The notes below the pieces were generated by a model. The model had not been told where the DNA came from. It saw only the letters and a list, made by a program, of their open reading frames with translations, and made no database searches. A stretch of DNA of 64,000 bases from JAXGPP01 sp040766885. Lineage in GTDB: Bacteria > Planctomycetota > Planctomycetia > Pirellulales > Thermoguttaceae. Below, piece by piece: positions 1-8,719 of this stretch. Location: NCBI GenBank assembly GCA_040766885.1, contig JAXGPP010000029.1, forward strand, positions 1 to 64,000. Direction: 5' to 3'. A program made the position numbers and the translations under genes. Positions within the stretch are counted from its first letter, which is position 1; each line of letters opens with the position of its first letter.

Positions 1-372
1 TTCCCCCTTTCGTGTCTTCGTGATTCCTTATGCCAATTGGCCTCGCCGTGAGCTTTGCGCCGGTTTTACCGACAGGGGTAAATGTGCCTGAAAGTGCGTC
101 AGGCTCCAGGCGAACGGAGCCGGATCGAACGCTTGTCCCCGGGGCCGTTCTCCTGGCCGTCATCAATCGCACCGTCATTTCCATCTCTGGAATGGAATCC
201 GGTTTGACCCCCACCGTTTTGCGACCTACTTATCCATAACGGGTTTGCTATCCGCAGCCATTGGCGCCCCTCAAGGGCGGCCCGTTCGAGCGAATCGGGG
301 AAGTGTCGGGCAGCCAAACGCGCTTGCGGCGTCGACGCGGCTCCCAACCGCAAATAAGGGATCAGTAGTACT
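1..372. other. non-coding left edge
   Basis: I see no convincing gene in this stretch. The short open frames here lack recognisable domains and a good ribosome-binding site, and the minus-strand frames run through the pilin gene as its shadow. A weak purine-rich AAGGGA at about 355-360 lies 12 bases before the pilin ATG. Confidence 0.5.
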
Positions 373-798
373 ATGAAGAGCGATCGTCGGCAAACCGGAT
401 TCACCCTGATCGAGGTTCTGATCGTGGTTGTGATCATGGCCGTCCTGGCGGCGACGATCATCCCGCAATTCACCTCGACGACCAAGGACGCGCAGCAGAA
501 AGCCTCCGATTTCAACGCGGCCACGCTCCGCACCCAGATCCAACTCTACAAGATCCATCACGGGGACTACCCGGCGATGAATGAATTGGAGGCAAAGCTC
601 ACCGACCGCACCGATCCGAAAGGCCCCTATCTCGACGTCTTCCCGTCCAACCCGACGAACAACAAGAAGACGTTGGCGGCGGTGACTGAGGCCGGCAAAG
701 TGCCGACGGCTCCGACTGGCGCCGATACGGGCTGGCAGTACGACGTCACCACCGGTGGGATCTGGCCGAACCACACCGGCTGGACGCTCACTCCCTAG
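373..798 (+). CDS. type IV pilin-like / GspG-like prepilin
   Basis: 141 residues with a class III signal. The short basic leader ends in Gly9, followed by Phe10 and the hydrophobic stretch FTLIEVLIVVVIMAVLAATI. Glu14 is the +5 glutamate needed for assembly and N-methylation. After the membrane helix come a long amphipathic alpha1 and a small C-terminal domain with paired Pro-Tyr and Trp residues (about 60-141), the size expected for a major pseudopilin of a type II secretion system (GspG) rather than the longer planctomycete DUF1559 pseudopilins. A prepilin peptidase would process it and it would assemble into a periplasmic or surface fibre. No assembly genes lie beside it in the window. A strong terminator follows, so the unit probably ends here. 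The family call is firm; the GspG-versus-minor-pilin distinction is not. Confidence 0.85.
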   Translation: MKSDRRQTGFTLIEVLIVVVIMAVLAATIIPQFTSTTKDAQQKASDFNAATLRTQIQLYKIHHGDYPAMNELEAKLTDRTDPKGPYLDVFPSNPTNNKKTLAAVTEAGKVPTAPTGADTGWQYDVTTGGIWPNHTGWTLTP

Positions 799-879
799 CG
801 ACTGACGGCACGGTGATCCACCTGAGACAAGACATCCAGAGGCTCTGAGAGAAAGGCCTCCTCACGATACTTCCCCCCG

Positions 880-929
880 GGGCCCCTTTCGTGCGTTCCC
901 CACCGCGAAAGGGGCCCTCTCCTTTCTTT
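880..929 (+). terminator. rho-independent terminator after pilin gene
   Basis: A perfect 12-bp stem (GGGCCCCTTTCG at 880-891 paired with 906-917), a 14-base loop, and a pyrimidine tail TCTCCTTTCTTT. It lies 82 bp after the pilin stop codon. Confidence 0.75.
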
Positions 930-1000
930 GCGGCAACTCGCCCGCGCCCCGCATCGCCCTAGGCAACTCAGGTTTCGCGATTTACAATTCCTACTCGCCC

Positions 1001-1072
1001 TACCCCGTGGTGTAATTGGCAACACAAGGGATTTTGGTTCCCTTATTCCTGGTTCGAGTCCAGGCGGGGTAG
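1001..1072 (+). tRNA. tRNA-Gln (UUG)
   Basis: The full cloverleaf can be drawn. The acceptor stem is TACCCCG/CGGGGTA (7 bp) and the D stem GTGT/ACAC. The anticodon stem is AGGGA/TCCCT with loop TTTTGGT, giving anticodon TTG, which reads CAA. The T arm is CCTGG TTCGAGT CCAGG and the discriminator base is G. The 3' CCA is not encoded. It stands alone and is followed at once by a terminator. Confidence 0.93.
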
Positions 1073-1088
1073 CTTCCATCACCATCCC

Positions 1089-1125
1089 CGCCGCAGGAGA
1101 GTACCTCCCCTGCGGCGTTCTGTTT
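1089..1125 (+). terminator. terminator after tRNA-Gln
   Basis: A 9-bp stem CGCCGCAGG/CCTGCGGCG (1089-1097 with 1109-1117) with a possible inner GAG/CTC extension, followed by TTCTGTTT. It starts 16 bp after the tRNA. Confidence 0.75.
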
Positions 1126-1227
1126 GCGCCGGCGTGCGCACCTGGCCGCCTCGCTCGGCACCGCTTGCCCGGCTTCTCCTTGCCCCCTCCACAGCAAGAA
1201 ATCTCGCCATTCTGGCAAGAAAGGATG

Positions 1228-1256
1228 TTGTGTATTTGTCCACTATATAGTATACT
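1228..1256 (+). promoter_or_regulatory. candidate sigma70-type promoter
   Basis: TTGTGT, a 17-bp spacer, then TATACT, inside an AT-rich island (about 1227-1260) that stands out against GC-rich surroundings. It lies about 670 bp before rpsB in the 852-bp gap 1073-1924, where I found no supportable gene. A distal ribosomal-protein promoter or a small RNA are both possible. Confidence 0.45.
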
Positions 1257-1763
1257 GATGTACGCTACGGTGCCGGCGTGACGTCAGCCTCGCGTCCGCA
1301 TCACCACGACGCCTCCCACGCGAGATCCACCCGATCCCGTCGGGTGCCCGTGGCAGCATCGATCTTTGACATCTCGATGAACCCGTCCCGCGCTCGTGCC
1401 CACGTCGCGGCTGAGCATGCATTGAGTGACAGAAATTTCATGACAAAAATGGGTGATTTGCGCCAACTTCAACACGTACCTCACAAGGACTGCTTACTTG
1501 CGTTCGCAGGCGCAGTCCGAAGTCCTTTCGCGTTTATGACTTGCCGACGGCCCCTGCGCCCAACAGAATGCAACACTACGCGTATTGTTGCGCATCAAAG
1601 GGGGGTGCGCCCGAATCTTCCCCCCAGCGGAGACTCCGCCGAAACCTTTCCGGGCCGGTCGCCAGGATCCGCGCCCTCAATGGTCCCTCGGCGGTTCCCG
1701 CTCGGGTCCATCGGCGTATCTCCAATCAGCACAGCATTTTATCGTTGCGCACCCCTCACTCGG

Positions 1764-1792
1764 TTGACGGCTGCGCCGCAGACTGTTACCAT
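1764..1792 (+). promoter_or_regulatory. candidate rpsB promoter
   Basis: TTGACG, exactly 17 bp, then TACCAT. It predicts transcription starting about 125 bases before the GTG start of rpsB. The sequence fit is good but not perfect, and no experiment supports it. Confidence 0.5.
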
Positions 1793-1869
1793 TGTTGCTT
1801 CTCTGAACGGTTTGGGGGAAGGCTGCGCAAGTCTCACCCGAACCGGCTGTTCCATTCCAACGCCGGATG

Positions 1870-1887
1870 CCCCGCTCGACAGCGGGG
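1870..1887 (+). promoter_or_regulatory. hairpin in rpsB leader
   Basis: CCCCGCT, loop CGAC, AGCGGGG: a 7-bp perfect stem ending 21 bases before the Shine-Dalgarno GAGGAGGG (1909-1916). Bacterial rpsB-tsf operons are commonly autoregulated by S2 through the 5' leader. Whether this stem serves that role is inference. Confidence 0.35.
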
Positions 1888-1924
1888 ACTTGGCCGGTGT
1901 GCCTTTTTGAGGAGGGATTACCGG

Positions 1925-2680
1925 GTGGCAACTGTCCTGGTTAAGGATCTGATCGAAGCGGGCGTGCATTTCGGCCATCGCGCCAGCCGCTGGAACCCCA
2001 AGATGCGGCCCTATATCTACGGCCGCCGGAACCTGATTCACATCATCGACGTCCGCGAGACCATCCGCGGCATGCTCCGGGCCCGCAAGTACCTGCAGCA
2101 GGTCGCGGCCAGCGGCAGCCTCATACTCTTCGTCGGCACGAAGCGGCAGGCGGCCGAAACGGTCGACCGCGAAGCCCAACGCTGCGGCATGCCCTTCGTG
2201 AGCGACCGCTGGCTCGGCGGCACCCTCACCAATTTCCGCACGATTCGCAGCCGCCTCGGGCGACTCGAAGAACTTGAGGCCCTGCGCGCCAGCGAGCAAA
2301 TCAGCGCCTATTCCAAGAAGATGCAGTCGGCGCTGAACCGCGAGTACCGCAAGATGTACCGCAACCTCAACGGCATGCGGACCATGAACCGGCTGCCGGA
2401 ATGCCTGGTGATCGTCGACCCGCGCAAGGAGAAAAATGCCGTCAATGAGGCCCGCAAACTGGGCATCACCACGGTGGCGCTGATCGATACCGATTGCGAC
2501 CCCGATCTGGTCGATCTGCCGATCCCCGGCAACGACGACAGCATCCGCTCGATCGAACTGATTATCAAGCTGCTGGCCGACGCGGTCCTGGCCGGCCGCG
2601 CCGCCTCCGGCGCGCTGAAGCAGGAACCCGCGCAATCCGCCGTTCCGGTCGATCTGGCTGCCGAGAAAGGCGATGCCTGA
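1925..2680 (+). CDS. rpsB: 30S ribosomal protein S2
   Basis: 251 residues beginning ATVLVKDLIEAGVHFGHRA, the standard S2 N-terminus. The GTG at 1925 is chosen because GAGGAGGG lies 8 bases upstream and the family's conserved sequence starts here. The frame stays open upstream to 1541, but that part is low-complexity and not S2-like. Family signatures include RWNPKMRPYIYG, LFVGTKRQA, RWLGGTLTNF and the C-terminal PIPGNDDS segment. It binds the 30S platform and is needed with S1 to load mRNA. It opens the conserved order rpsB-tsf-pyrH-frr. The C-terminal tail after about residue 225 is Ala-rich and variable, as is normal. Confidence 0.97.
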   Translation: MATVLVKDLIEAGVHFGHRASRWNPKMRPYIYGRRNLIHIIDVRETIRGMLRARKYLQQVAASGSLILFVGTKRQAAETVDREAQRCGMPFVSDRWLGGTLTNFRTIRSRLGRLEELEALRASEQISAYSKKMQSALNREYRKMYRNLNGMRTMNRLPECLVIVDPRKEKNAVNEARKLGITTVALIDTDCDPDLVDLPIPGNDDSIRSIELIIKLLADAVLAGRAASGALKQEPAQSAVPVDLAAEKGDA

Positions 2681-2826
2681 AGTTTGAGCCGAAAGCGACA
2701 GCGGCTCTTCGCGTGCCGCGAATACCCGGCGGATGCCGGCTCGCCGCGCTCCGGTGCGGTGACCGCCCCCCGGCCGCATGCGAAGACCCATTCCGCACTA
2801 CCATACACTGAAGGAGAGAGCGAACC

Positions 2827-3657
2827 ATGGCAGAGATTACTGCAGCGGCCGTCAAAGCGCTTCGCGAGAAGACCGGGCTGCCGATGATGGACTGCAAGAA
2901 GGCCCTGGAGCAGGCTGGCGGCGACGAGGAGACGGCAATCCGCCACCTGCGCGAGCAGGGCAAGAAATGGGGCGAAACCAAGGCTGGCCGCGAAACCGCT
3001 TTCGGGCGCTTCGCCACCCACGCCCGCCTCGATGAACCCGTCGGTACGATGGTCGAGCTGCTCTGCGAGAGCGCTCCGGTGGCCGGCAACGAGGAGTTCG
3101 TCGCGCTGGCCCAGGATCTGGCCGACGCCCTGGCGCTGACTACGGCCGTATCCACCGGCGACGCATTGTTGGCCCTCCCCTCCCCGCGCCGAGCCCCCAT
3201 GACGCTCCGCGAACAGTTCGACGAGCTGAACAACCGCATCCGCGAGGTGTTCCGGGTAGGCCGCATCGTGCGGGTCGACGGCCGCTGCGGCTCCTACGTG
3301 CACCATAACGGCAGCGTCGGCGTCCTGCTGCAAGTTGAAGGCGGCACTGCCGAGGCCGTCAAGGACGTATGCATGCACATCGCCTTTGCGAAACCCAAGG
3401 CCATCGGCCCTGCCGACCTCGACCCGCAACTGATCCAGCAGGAACGCGAGATCCAGACCGAGCGGGCGCGGAACGAAGGCAAGCCGGAGAACATCATCCC
3501 CAAGATGATCGAAGGCCGCATGAAGACCTTCTACGCCGAGAACTGTCTCCTGGAACAGCCGTTTGTCAAGGACGCCGCCAAGACCGTCGGCCAGGTCGCC
3601 CAGGAAGCCGGCATGAAGATCGTCCGCTTCGTGCACTGGGAAATCGGCAAGGGCTGA
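2827..3657 (+). CDS. tsf: elongation factor Ts
   Basis: 276 residues starting MAEITAAAVKALREKTGLPM, with the diagnostic EF-Ts motif KTGLPMMDCKKAL near residues 15-27 in the UBA-like N-terminal domain. Two core subdomains follow (about 60-260), with VGRIVRVDGRCGSYVHHNGS matching the dimerisation/EF-Tu-contact sheet. It exchanges GDP on EF-Tu. A GGAGAG Shine-Dalgarno sits upstream. The 146-bp gap after rpsB holds no gene; the pair is normally co-transcribed. The sequence DLDPQLIQQEREIQTERARN matches the coiled-coil region. The family assignment is secure. Confidence 0.96.
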   Translation: MAEITAAAVKALREKTGLPMMDCKKALEQAGGDEETAIRHLREQGKKWGETKAGRETAFGRFATHARLDEPVGTMVELLCESAPVAGNEEFVALAQDLADALALTTAVSTGDALLALPSPRRAPMTLREQFDELNNRIREVFRVGRIVRVDGRCGSYVHHNGSVGVLLQVEGGTAEAVKDVCMHIAFAKPKAIGPADLDPQLIQQEREIQTERARNEGKPENIIPKMIEGRMKTFYAENCLLEQPFVKDAAKTVGQVAQEAGMKIVRFVHWEIGKG

Positions 3658-3783
3658 TAACAACGGCATGTCGGGCGGGCCCGCGTCCCGACGCGGGCTC
3701 GCTCCCAGCCTGCCGCCATCGAACACGATCCGATTGTAGAGAGTCGTCGCCAGCGTCCGTTCCTTGAAGATCGAGAAGACCCC

Positions 3784-4524
3784 ATGAGTGCAGACTCGGG
3801 CTCCGACAAGCGTCCCTATCGCCGGGTCGTGCTGAAGCTGTCGGGCGAAGGTTTCGTGCAGCCCGGCGAACGGGGCATCGCCATGGACGCCGTCGCCCAC
3901 CTCGCCGAGCAGACGGCGCGGGCCGCCCGCCTGGGCGTCGAGATCGCCATGGTTCTCGGCGGCGGCAATATCCTCCGCGGCGCGCAGTTTAAGGGGACCA
4001 ACAGCGGCATCCACGAGGCCACCGCCCACTATATGGGCATGCTGGCCACCGTGATGAACGGGCTCGCCCTGCAAGACGCCCTCGAGCATCTCGGCTGCGA
4101 AACCCGGCTCATGACCGCCATCAAGATGAACGAGGTCGCCGAGCCCTACATCCGCCGCCGCGCGTCGCGCCACCTCGAGAAGGGCCGCATCATCCTCCTC
4201 GTTTCCGGCACCGGCAGCCCGTTCGTCACCACCGACACGGCCGCCGCGCAACGGGCCCTGGAACTCGAGGCCGACATCCTGCTCAAGGCCACCCGGGTCG
4301 ATGGCGTCTTCAGCGACGATCCCGAAAAGAACCCCCACGCCGTCCTCTACAGCGAACTCTCGTACGACGACGTTCATCGGCAAAACTTGCGGGTGATGGA
4401 CCTCGAGTGCATCACCAAGTGCAAGGCCTACCGCATGCCGATCATGGTGTTTAACTTCAAACGCGAAGGCAACATCGAGCGGGCGATCCGCGGCGAACGG
4501 GTGGGAACGCTCATCAGGCAGTGA
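3784..4524 (+). CDS. pyrH: uridylate kinase (UMP kinase)
   Basis: 246 residues, the usual length for the hexameric bacterial UMP kinase of the amino-acid-kinase fold. It converts UMP to UDP with ATP. Visible signatures are the phosphate-binding VVLKLSGEGF at the N-terminus, GGGNILRGA (about residues 59-67), the TAIKMNEVAEPYIRRRA segment, VSGTGSPFVTTDTAAAQRA, and DGVFSDDPEKNPHAVLY near the nucleotide-binding end. It sits 126 bp after tsf in the classic cluster. The family is usually regulated by GTP and UTP; that cannot be judged from sequence alone here. Confidence 0.96.
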   Translation: MSADSGSDKRPYRRVVLKLSGEGFVQPGERGIAMDAVAHLAEQTARAARLGVEIAMVLGGGNILRGAQFKGTNSGIHEATAHYMGMLATVMNGLALQDALEHLGCETRLMTAIKMNEVAEPYIRRRASRHLEKGRIILLVSGTGSPFVTTDTAAAQRALELEADILLKATRVDGVFSDDPEKNPHAVLYSELSYDDVHRQNLRVMDLECITKCKAYRMPIMVFNFKREGNIERAIRGERVGTLIRQ

Positions 4525-4616
4525 CCGGGGTGGAACGACAGACGATAGACCGTGAATGACGAATCCGAAAGGATGCGATGAACTGACGTCCTTCGTCATT
4601 GAGAAAAGAGGCGCTT

Positions 4617-5177
4617 ATGACCGAGGAAGAAATCCTGCTGGATGTGGAAGAGCGGATGGAGAAAGCGGTCGCCAGGCTGAAGAGCGACCTGTCGGGCATC
4701 CGCACCGGCCGGGCGAATCCCGGCCTCGTCGATTCGCTGCGCGTCGAAGCCTACGGTTCGCCGGTCCCGATGAAGACACTCGCCTCGGTCGGCGCGCCGG
4801 AGCCCAACCAGATCGTCATCCGCCCCTACGATCCCTCGACGATCAAGGACATCGAAAAAGCCATCCAGGCCAGCGACCTCGGCTTCACGCCCCAGAACGA
4901 CGGCCGCGTGATCCGTCTCAATGTGCCGCCCCTTTCCGGCGAAGTCCGCCGCAAGATGGTCAACCGGGTTCGCGAATTGGCCGAAGAAGCCAAGGTCGCC
5001 ATCCGCAACGTCCGCCGCGACGGCAACAAGATGGCCGACCAGTCGGAGAAAGACAAAGACCTTTCCGAGGACGACCGCGACCGCATCAAGGAGCAGATCC
5101 AGGATCTGACGAAGCAGTACGAGAACCAGGCCAACGAACTGGCTAAGAAACGCGAGCAGGACGTGATGGAGAGCTGA
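4617..5177 (+). CDS. frr: ribosome recycling factor
   Basis: 186 residues, the standard RRF length, from the ATG at 4617 with AAGAGG six bases upstream. An in-frame TTG at 4599 is an unnecessary extension. Signatures are the long N-terminal helix MEKAVARLKSDLSGIRTGRA, SLRVEAYGSPVPM, and the C-terminal three-helix-bundle segment VNRVRELAEEAKVAIRNVRR. With EF-G it splits the post-termination ribosome. It ends the rpsB-tsf-pyrH-frr series, and the next gene starts only 10 bp downstream. Confidence 0.96.
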   Translation: MTEEEILLDVEERMEKAVARLKSDLSGIRTGRANPGLVDSLRVEAYGSPVPMKTLASVGAPEPNQIVIRPYDPSTIKDIEKAIQASDLGFTPQNDGRVIRLNVPPLSGEVRRKMVNRVRELAEEAKVAIRNVRRDGNKMADQSEKDKDLSEDDRDRIKEQIQDLTKQYENQANELAKKREQDVMES

Positions 5178-5187
5178 CTCCTGGCAA

Positions 5188-7308
5188 ATGGCCCAAGCGG
5201 CTATGCTGTGGGATATGGACCCGCAAAAGACCATATCGCCCGGAGCCGCGGCAACCAAGGCGGATCGTCGCTGGCTGGGCCGGGTATGCCGTTTCCTTGC
5301 CCTGCGGGCGATCCTCTGGGGAGCTCTGGCGGTTCTGGTCTTCGTCGTCTTGGGCGGACGAATGCCGGCGTTCGTCTTGCGTTTTTTGACGCTGGAGCCT
5401 TCGGCGGCTCCCCCCGCTCGCTCCGTGGTCTCCACCCGTTCAGAACCATCCACTACCGCCGACTGGCCCTACCTCCGCGGGCCAGCGTATAACGGCTCCG
5501 CCCCAAGCGAATCCCTCGCCGATCGCTGGCCCGCCGGGGGACCGCCCGTGCTCTGGGTGCGGGACCTGGGAAAGGGCTACTCAAGCTTCGCGGCCGTCGG
5601 CAACCGGGTCTACACTCAAGCCCAGAGCTTGTACGCGCAGTCGGTGCTCTGCCTCGACGCCGACACCGGTCAAACGATCTGGCAACAGCGCTGCGACTGG
5701 CCATACGACGGCGGCGGCATGTATCCCGGCCCCCGCGCCACGCCGACGTGGTACGCGGGCCGAGTGTACTACGCCACGCCACAAGGTCGCGTCGGTTGCC
5801 TCGATGCCCAGAGCGGTCAGCCAATCTGGTCGCTCGACGTGGTCGAGAAGTTCTCCGGACGCGGTCACCACTTTGGCTACTCGTGTTCGCCGCTGGTAAC
5901 CGGCGGCCTGGTAATCCTGCCTGTTGGCGGCAAGCAGGCGAGCATCGTGGCCCTCAGTGCCGACGACGGCTCGACGGTCTGGACGGCGGGAGACAAGTCG
6001 GCCAGCTACTGCTCGGCCTTGCCCGTGACGCTTGAGGGAAGCACCGCGGTGGTGACCCTGCTGGAAAACACCGTGGCCCTCTGCGACCTGCCGAGCGGCC
6101 GGCTCCTCTGGGAGCATCGCTGGTCGGACGGCTACGACGAACATGCGGCGTCTCCGATCTACCAGGAGCCGCTGCTGATGATCGCCTGTCCGTTCCGTGC
6201 TGGTGCCGAGGCCTATCGCCTCGAGCGATCCGGCGCCGACGGTCGAGTCGAGGCAGCGAGAATCTGGACCAGCCTTGAGCTGTCGAACGACATCCTCTCC
6301 AGCGTGTCGGTCGCCGGACACGTTTACGGTTTCGATCTGCACGACCTCCAGGCCAAGGTCCACCGGCCGTCGAGCGGACAGTTCAAGTGCCTGAAACTCG
6401 CGACGGGCGAGGTCCGCTGGGCAAGCGACCTGCCCGGACACGCCAGCGCGATTGTCGCCGACGGCAAACTCGTGTTGTTCAACGACCGAGGCGAACTCGT
6501 GCTCGTCCGAGAGAATCCGAATCGCTACGAGGAACTCGGCCGCGCGAGGATTTTCGACGGCGAGATCTGCTGGACCTCGCCCGCTTTGGCGCGAGGCCGG
6601 CTCTATCTGCGGAGCCCTACCCGAGCGGCGTGCGTCTACGTGGGCCGCGCGCCGTTGGAGGGGCGGTTCGCCGGCGCGCCGCCAGCCGCGGAAATCTCCC
6701 AAGCGTGGCGAATCGACTGGAGCTGGCTGCTGGGCGGGGAACGCGAAGCGCCGTTCGACATGCCCAACCGGCGGGAGCTTCATCTCTGGCATGCCGTGTC
6801 GCTCCTCGGCGTGTTCCTGCCGGCCGCGATTGCCGGAGCCGCGGCCTTCACCCTGGCGCCCCGGCGGCCGCAGGCGGCGGCTCAAGCGGTGTTCTGGACC
6901 ACATGCTTCGTTCTTGGCATCATCGTGACGCCGATTGCCAACCGGATGTCGGCAACGTTCGTCTTCACCTGGCCGGCATGCCTGTTTGTCGCCCAGCAAG
7001 TTGCCCTGACTGCCCTGCTCGTTCAACCGGAGTCAGAATCACGGCTCGCCTGGCTCGGCCGTTGGGCGGCCGTGGTTGGATTTTTCGCTGTGGCGTTCAG
7101 CTACTTTCACATCTGTCGCCGCCTGGGGATGGCCACACAGTGGGTTTTCCTGCTGGGCTTCGTCCCCTCGTGGCCGCTCGCCTTGCCCGCCGCCGCGCTT
7201 GTGGCCCGGCGTCCAAGGCTGCTTCGCGACGCCCCCCTTGCTGTGGCAGGATTCGCGTTGCTCTTCTGGTCGTCTGTCGCCTACATGTCCTGGCGCGGCG
7301 GACCCTGA
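5188..7308 (+). CDS. membrane-anchored PQQ-like beta-propeller protein
   Basis: 706 residues. A hydrophobic helix lies near 36-57. A PQQ/BamB-type propeller (about 93-490) follows, with repeats such as VLCLDADTGQTIWQQR, VGCLDAQSGQPIWSLD and IVALSADDGSTVW, each a WD-like outer strand ending in Trp. About six transmembrane helices lie between 545 and 706. In planctomycetes such PQQ_2 proteins are abundant and mostly uncharacterised; no dehydrogenase catalytic residues or haem motif are evident, so it may be a scaffold or sensor with the propeller outside the membrane. It begins 10 bp after frr and may be read through from it. ATGs at 5203 and 5218 are alternative starts. Confidence 0.8.
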   Translation: MAQAAMLWDMDPQKTISPGAAATKADRRWLGRVCRFLALRAILWGALAVLVFVVLGGRMPAFVLRFLTLEPSAAPPARSVVSTRSEPSTTADWPYLRGPAYNGSAPSESLADRWPAGGPPVLWVRDLGKGYSSFAAVGNRVYTQAQSLYAQSVLCLDADTGQTIWQQRCDWPYDGGGMYPGPRATPTWYAGRVYYATPQGRVGCLDAQSGQPIWSLDVVEKFSGRGHHFGYSCSPLVTGGLVILPVGGKQASIVALSADDGSTVWTAGDKSASYCSALPVTLEGSTAVVTLLENTVALCDLPSGRLLWEHRWSDGYDEHAASPIYQEPLLMIACPFRAGAEAYRLERSGADGRVEAARIWTSLELSNDILSSVSVAGHVYGFDLHDLQAKVHRPSSGQFKCLKLATGEVRWASDLPGHASAIVADGKLVLFNDRGELVLVRENPNRYEELGRARIFDGEICWTSPALARGRLYLRSPTRAACVYVGRAPLEGRFAGAPPAAEISQAWRIDWSWLLGGEREAPFDMPNRRELHLWHAVSLLGVFLPAAIAGAAAFTLAPRRPQAAAQAVFWTTCFVLGIIVTPIANRMSATFVFTWPACLFVAQQVALTALLVQPESESRLAWLGRWAAVVGFFAVAFSYFHICRRLGMATQWVFLLGFVPSWPLALPAAALVARRPRLLRDAPLAVAGFALLFWSSVAYMSWRGGP

Positions 7309-7421
7309 TTGGTTGTCAGTCAGAGGGTTCGTGGATTGACCCATGCGCCTCGCCATCCGTGCGGCTGGCCGCGCACTCGGCGGCCGCCATAATATCTCAA
7401 ACGGATGTCGAGCTGCCCCCT

Positions 7422-7441
7422 CGCTTGGCGGCTGCCAAGCG
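7422..7441 (+). other. hairpin upstream of the baeRF gene
   Basis: CGCTTGGC GGCT GCCAAGCG, a perfect 8-bp stem with a 4-base loop, 46 bp before the next gene. The following bases (ACGATGTGGTTC) are not T-rich enough for a convincing terminator. It may be a leader structure or weak terminator for the PQQ gene. Confidence 0.4.
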
Positions 7442-7487
7442 ACGATGTGGTTCTTTCTCACGCTGAGCCTCCACTGGAGTTGGACAG

Positions 7488-8639
7488 ATGGACCCTATTT
7501 CACACGCAGAGTTGAAGCGGCTTAGCAGCGTCGCAGGCCAGTGGTGCGTTTCGATTTTTCTGCCCTCGCACCGCGCGGGCATCGAAGTACAGCAGGGCCC
7601 TATTCGATTGAAGAACCTGATACGCGAGGCGGAGCGTCAACTGACCGATGCCGGGGTGCGCGGACCCGAGACGAAGGCCTTGCTCGAACCCGCCAGCGAG
7701 CTGCTGTCCGATAGCCACTTCTGGCAGCACCAGAGCGATGGTCTGGCGGTATTTGCGACAACGAATCAGTTCCAGCGGTTCCGCGTGCCGCTGAGACTGG
7801 ATGAACTGGTCATCGTGGCGAAGCGGTTTCAGTTGAAGCCGCTGTTGCCGTTCTTGACCGGTGACGGTCACTTCTTCATCCTGGCATTGAGCCAGAATGA
7901 AGTTCGGCTGCTGGAGGCCACAAGGCACAGCGTGGACGAGCTCGAAATCGAATCGTTGCCCCCAAGCTTGCGCGAGGCATTGGGTTTGGACGATCAGGAG
8001 AAGCAGCTTCAATTCCACACGCGGGCCGGCGAGCGAGAGGGGGAACGCGCCGCGTTGTTCCACGGCCACGGGCCGGGCGAGGAGCATTCAAAGGACGATT
8101 TGGAGAAGTTCTTTCGGCGGGTCGACGCGGCGGTATGCGAGTACCTGCGTGACGATCGCTCTCCCATGGTTCTGGCGGGCGTCGATTACTATTTTCCCAT
8201 CTACCGGAGTGTCAGCCGCTACGCCCACCTTGTTCCCAACGGCGTGAGCGGGAACCCCGAGTCATCCCGCCCCGAACAGCTCCACGCCGATGCCTGGCCA
8301 CTGGTCGAGCCGATGTTCCAAAGGGACCGTGAAGCCGCGCTGAGCCGTTTCCGGCAACTCGCCGGGACGGGGCGCACCTCCACAGACCTTACCGAGATTC
8401 TCGCCGCGACTAGCCGCGGACGCGTCGATACCCTACTCGTGGCGACAGACCGCCAGCAGTGGGGCATATTCGATGAGCAGCGGCAGGAGGTGACCCTGCA
8501 CGAATCGTCGCATGCCGAGAACGAGGATTTGCTGGACCGGGCAGCGATGGGCAGCTACCTGCGCGGGGGCATCGTCTATGCGATGAAGTCTCCCCAGTTG
8601 CCGGAGGGAGCGCCCCTGGCGGCGATCTATCGGTTCTGA
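7488..8639 (+). CDS. baeRF-type (bacterial eRF1-like) protein
   Basis: 383 residues. The N-terminus (GQWCVSIFLPSHRAGIEVQQ, then RLKNLIREAERQL) and C-terminus (the LLVATDRQQWGIFD strand, an ENEDLLDRAAM helix, the GGIVYAM strand, and a terminal PLAAIYRF) match the pattern of the bacterial relatives of archaeo-eukaryotic release factor 1. The middle strand FILALSQNEVRLLEAT is also typical. This group has been proposed from comparative genomics to act on ribosomes, possibly in stress or biological conflict, but biochemical proof is scarce. No GGQ loop is obvious, so peptide-release activity is not supported. It stands alone. The subfamily is not certain. Confidence 0.75.
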   Translation: MDPISHAELKRLSSVAGQWCVSIFLPSHRAGIEVQQGPIRLKNLIREAERQLTDAGVRGPETKALLEPASELLSDSHFWQHQSDGLAVFATTNQFQRFRVPLRLDELVIVAKRFQLKPLLPFLTGDGHFFILALSQNEVRLLEATRHSVDELEIESLPPSLREALGLDDQEKQLQFHTRAGEREGERAALFHGHGPGEEHSKDDLEKFFRRVDAAVCEYLRDDRSPMVLAGVDYYFPIYRSVSRYAHLVPNGVSGNPESSRPEQLHADAWPLVEPMFQRDREAALSRFRQLAGTGRTSTDLTEILAATSRGRVDTLLVATDRQQWGIFDEQRQEVTLHESSHAENEDLLDRAAMGSYLRGGIVYAMKSPQLPEGAPLAAIYRF

Positions 8640-8719
8640 TTCAACAGGTGAGTTCGGCAAAGCCACAACGCGCGTTGGCCTTCGGCGCTGCTCGCCCGCG
8701 CTCGCTTCGGTCTTGCCGA

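Noticed and set aside
1278..1924. Open frames upstream of rpsB, including the N-terminal extension of S2 from 1541
   Set aside because: No similarity, no ribosome-binding site, and S2 begins at the GTG at 1925 with a strong Shine-Dalgarno.
2308..4599. A 763-residue minus-strand frame opposite rpsB, tsf and pyrH
   Set aside because: Complement of well-recognised genes, no similarity and low-quality start.
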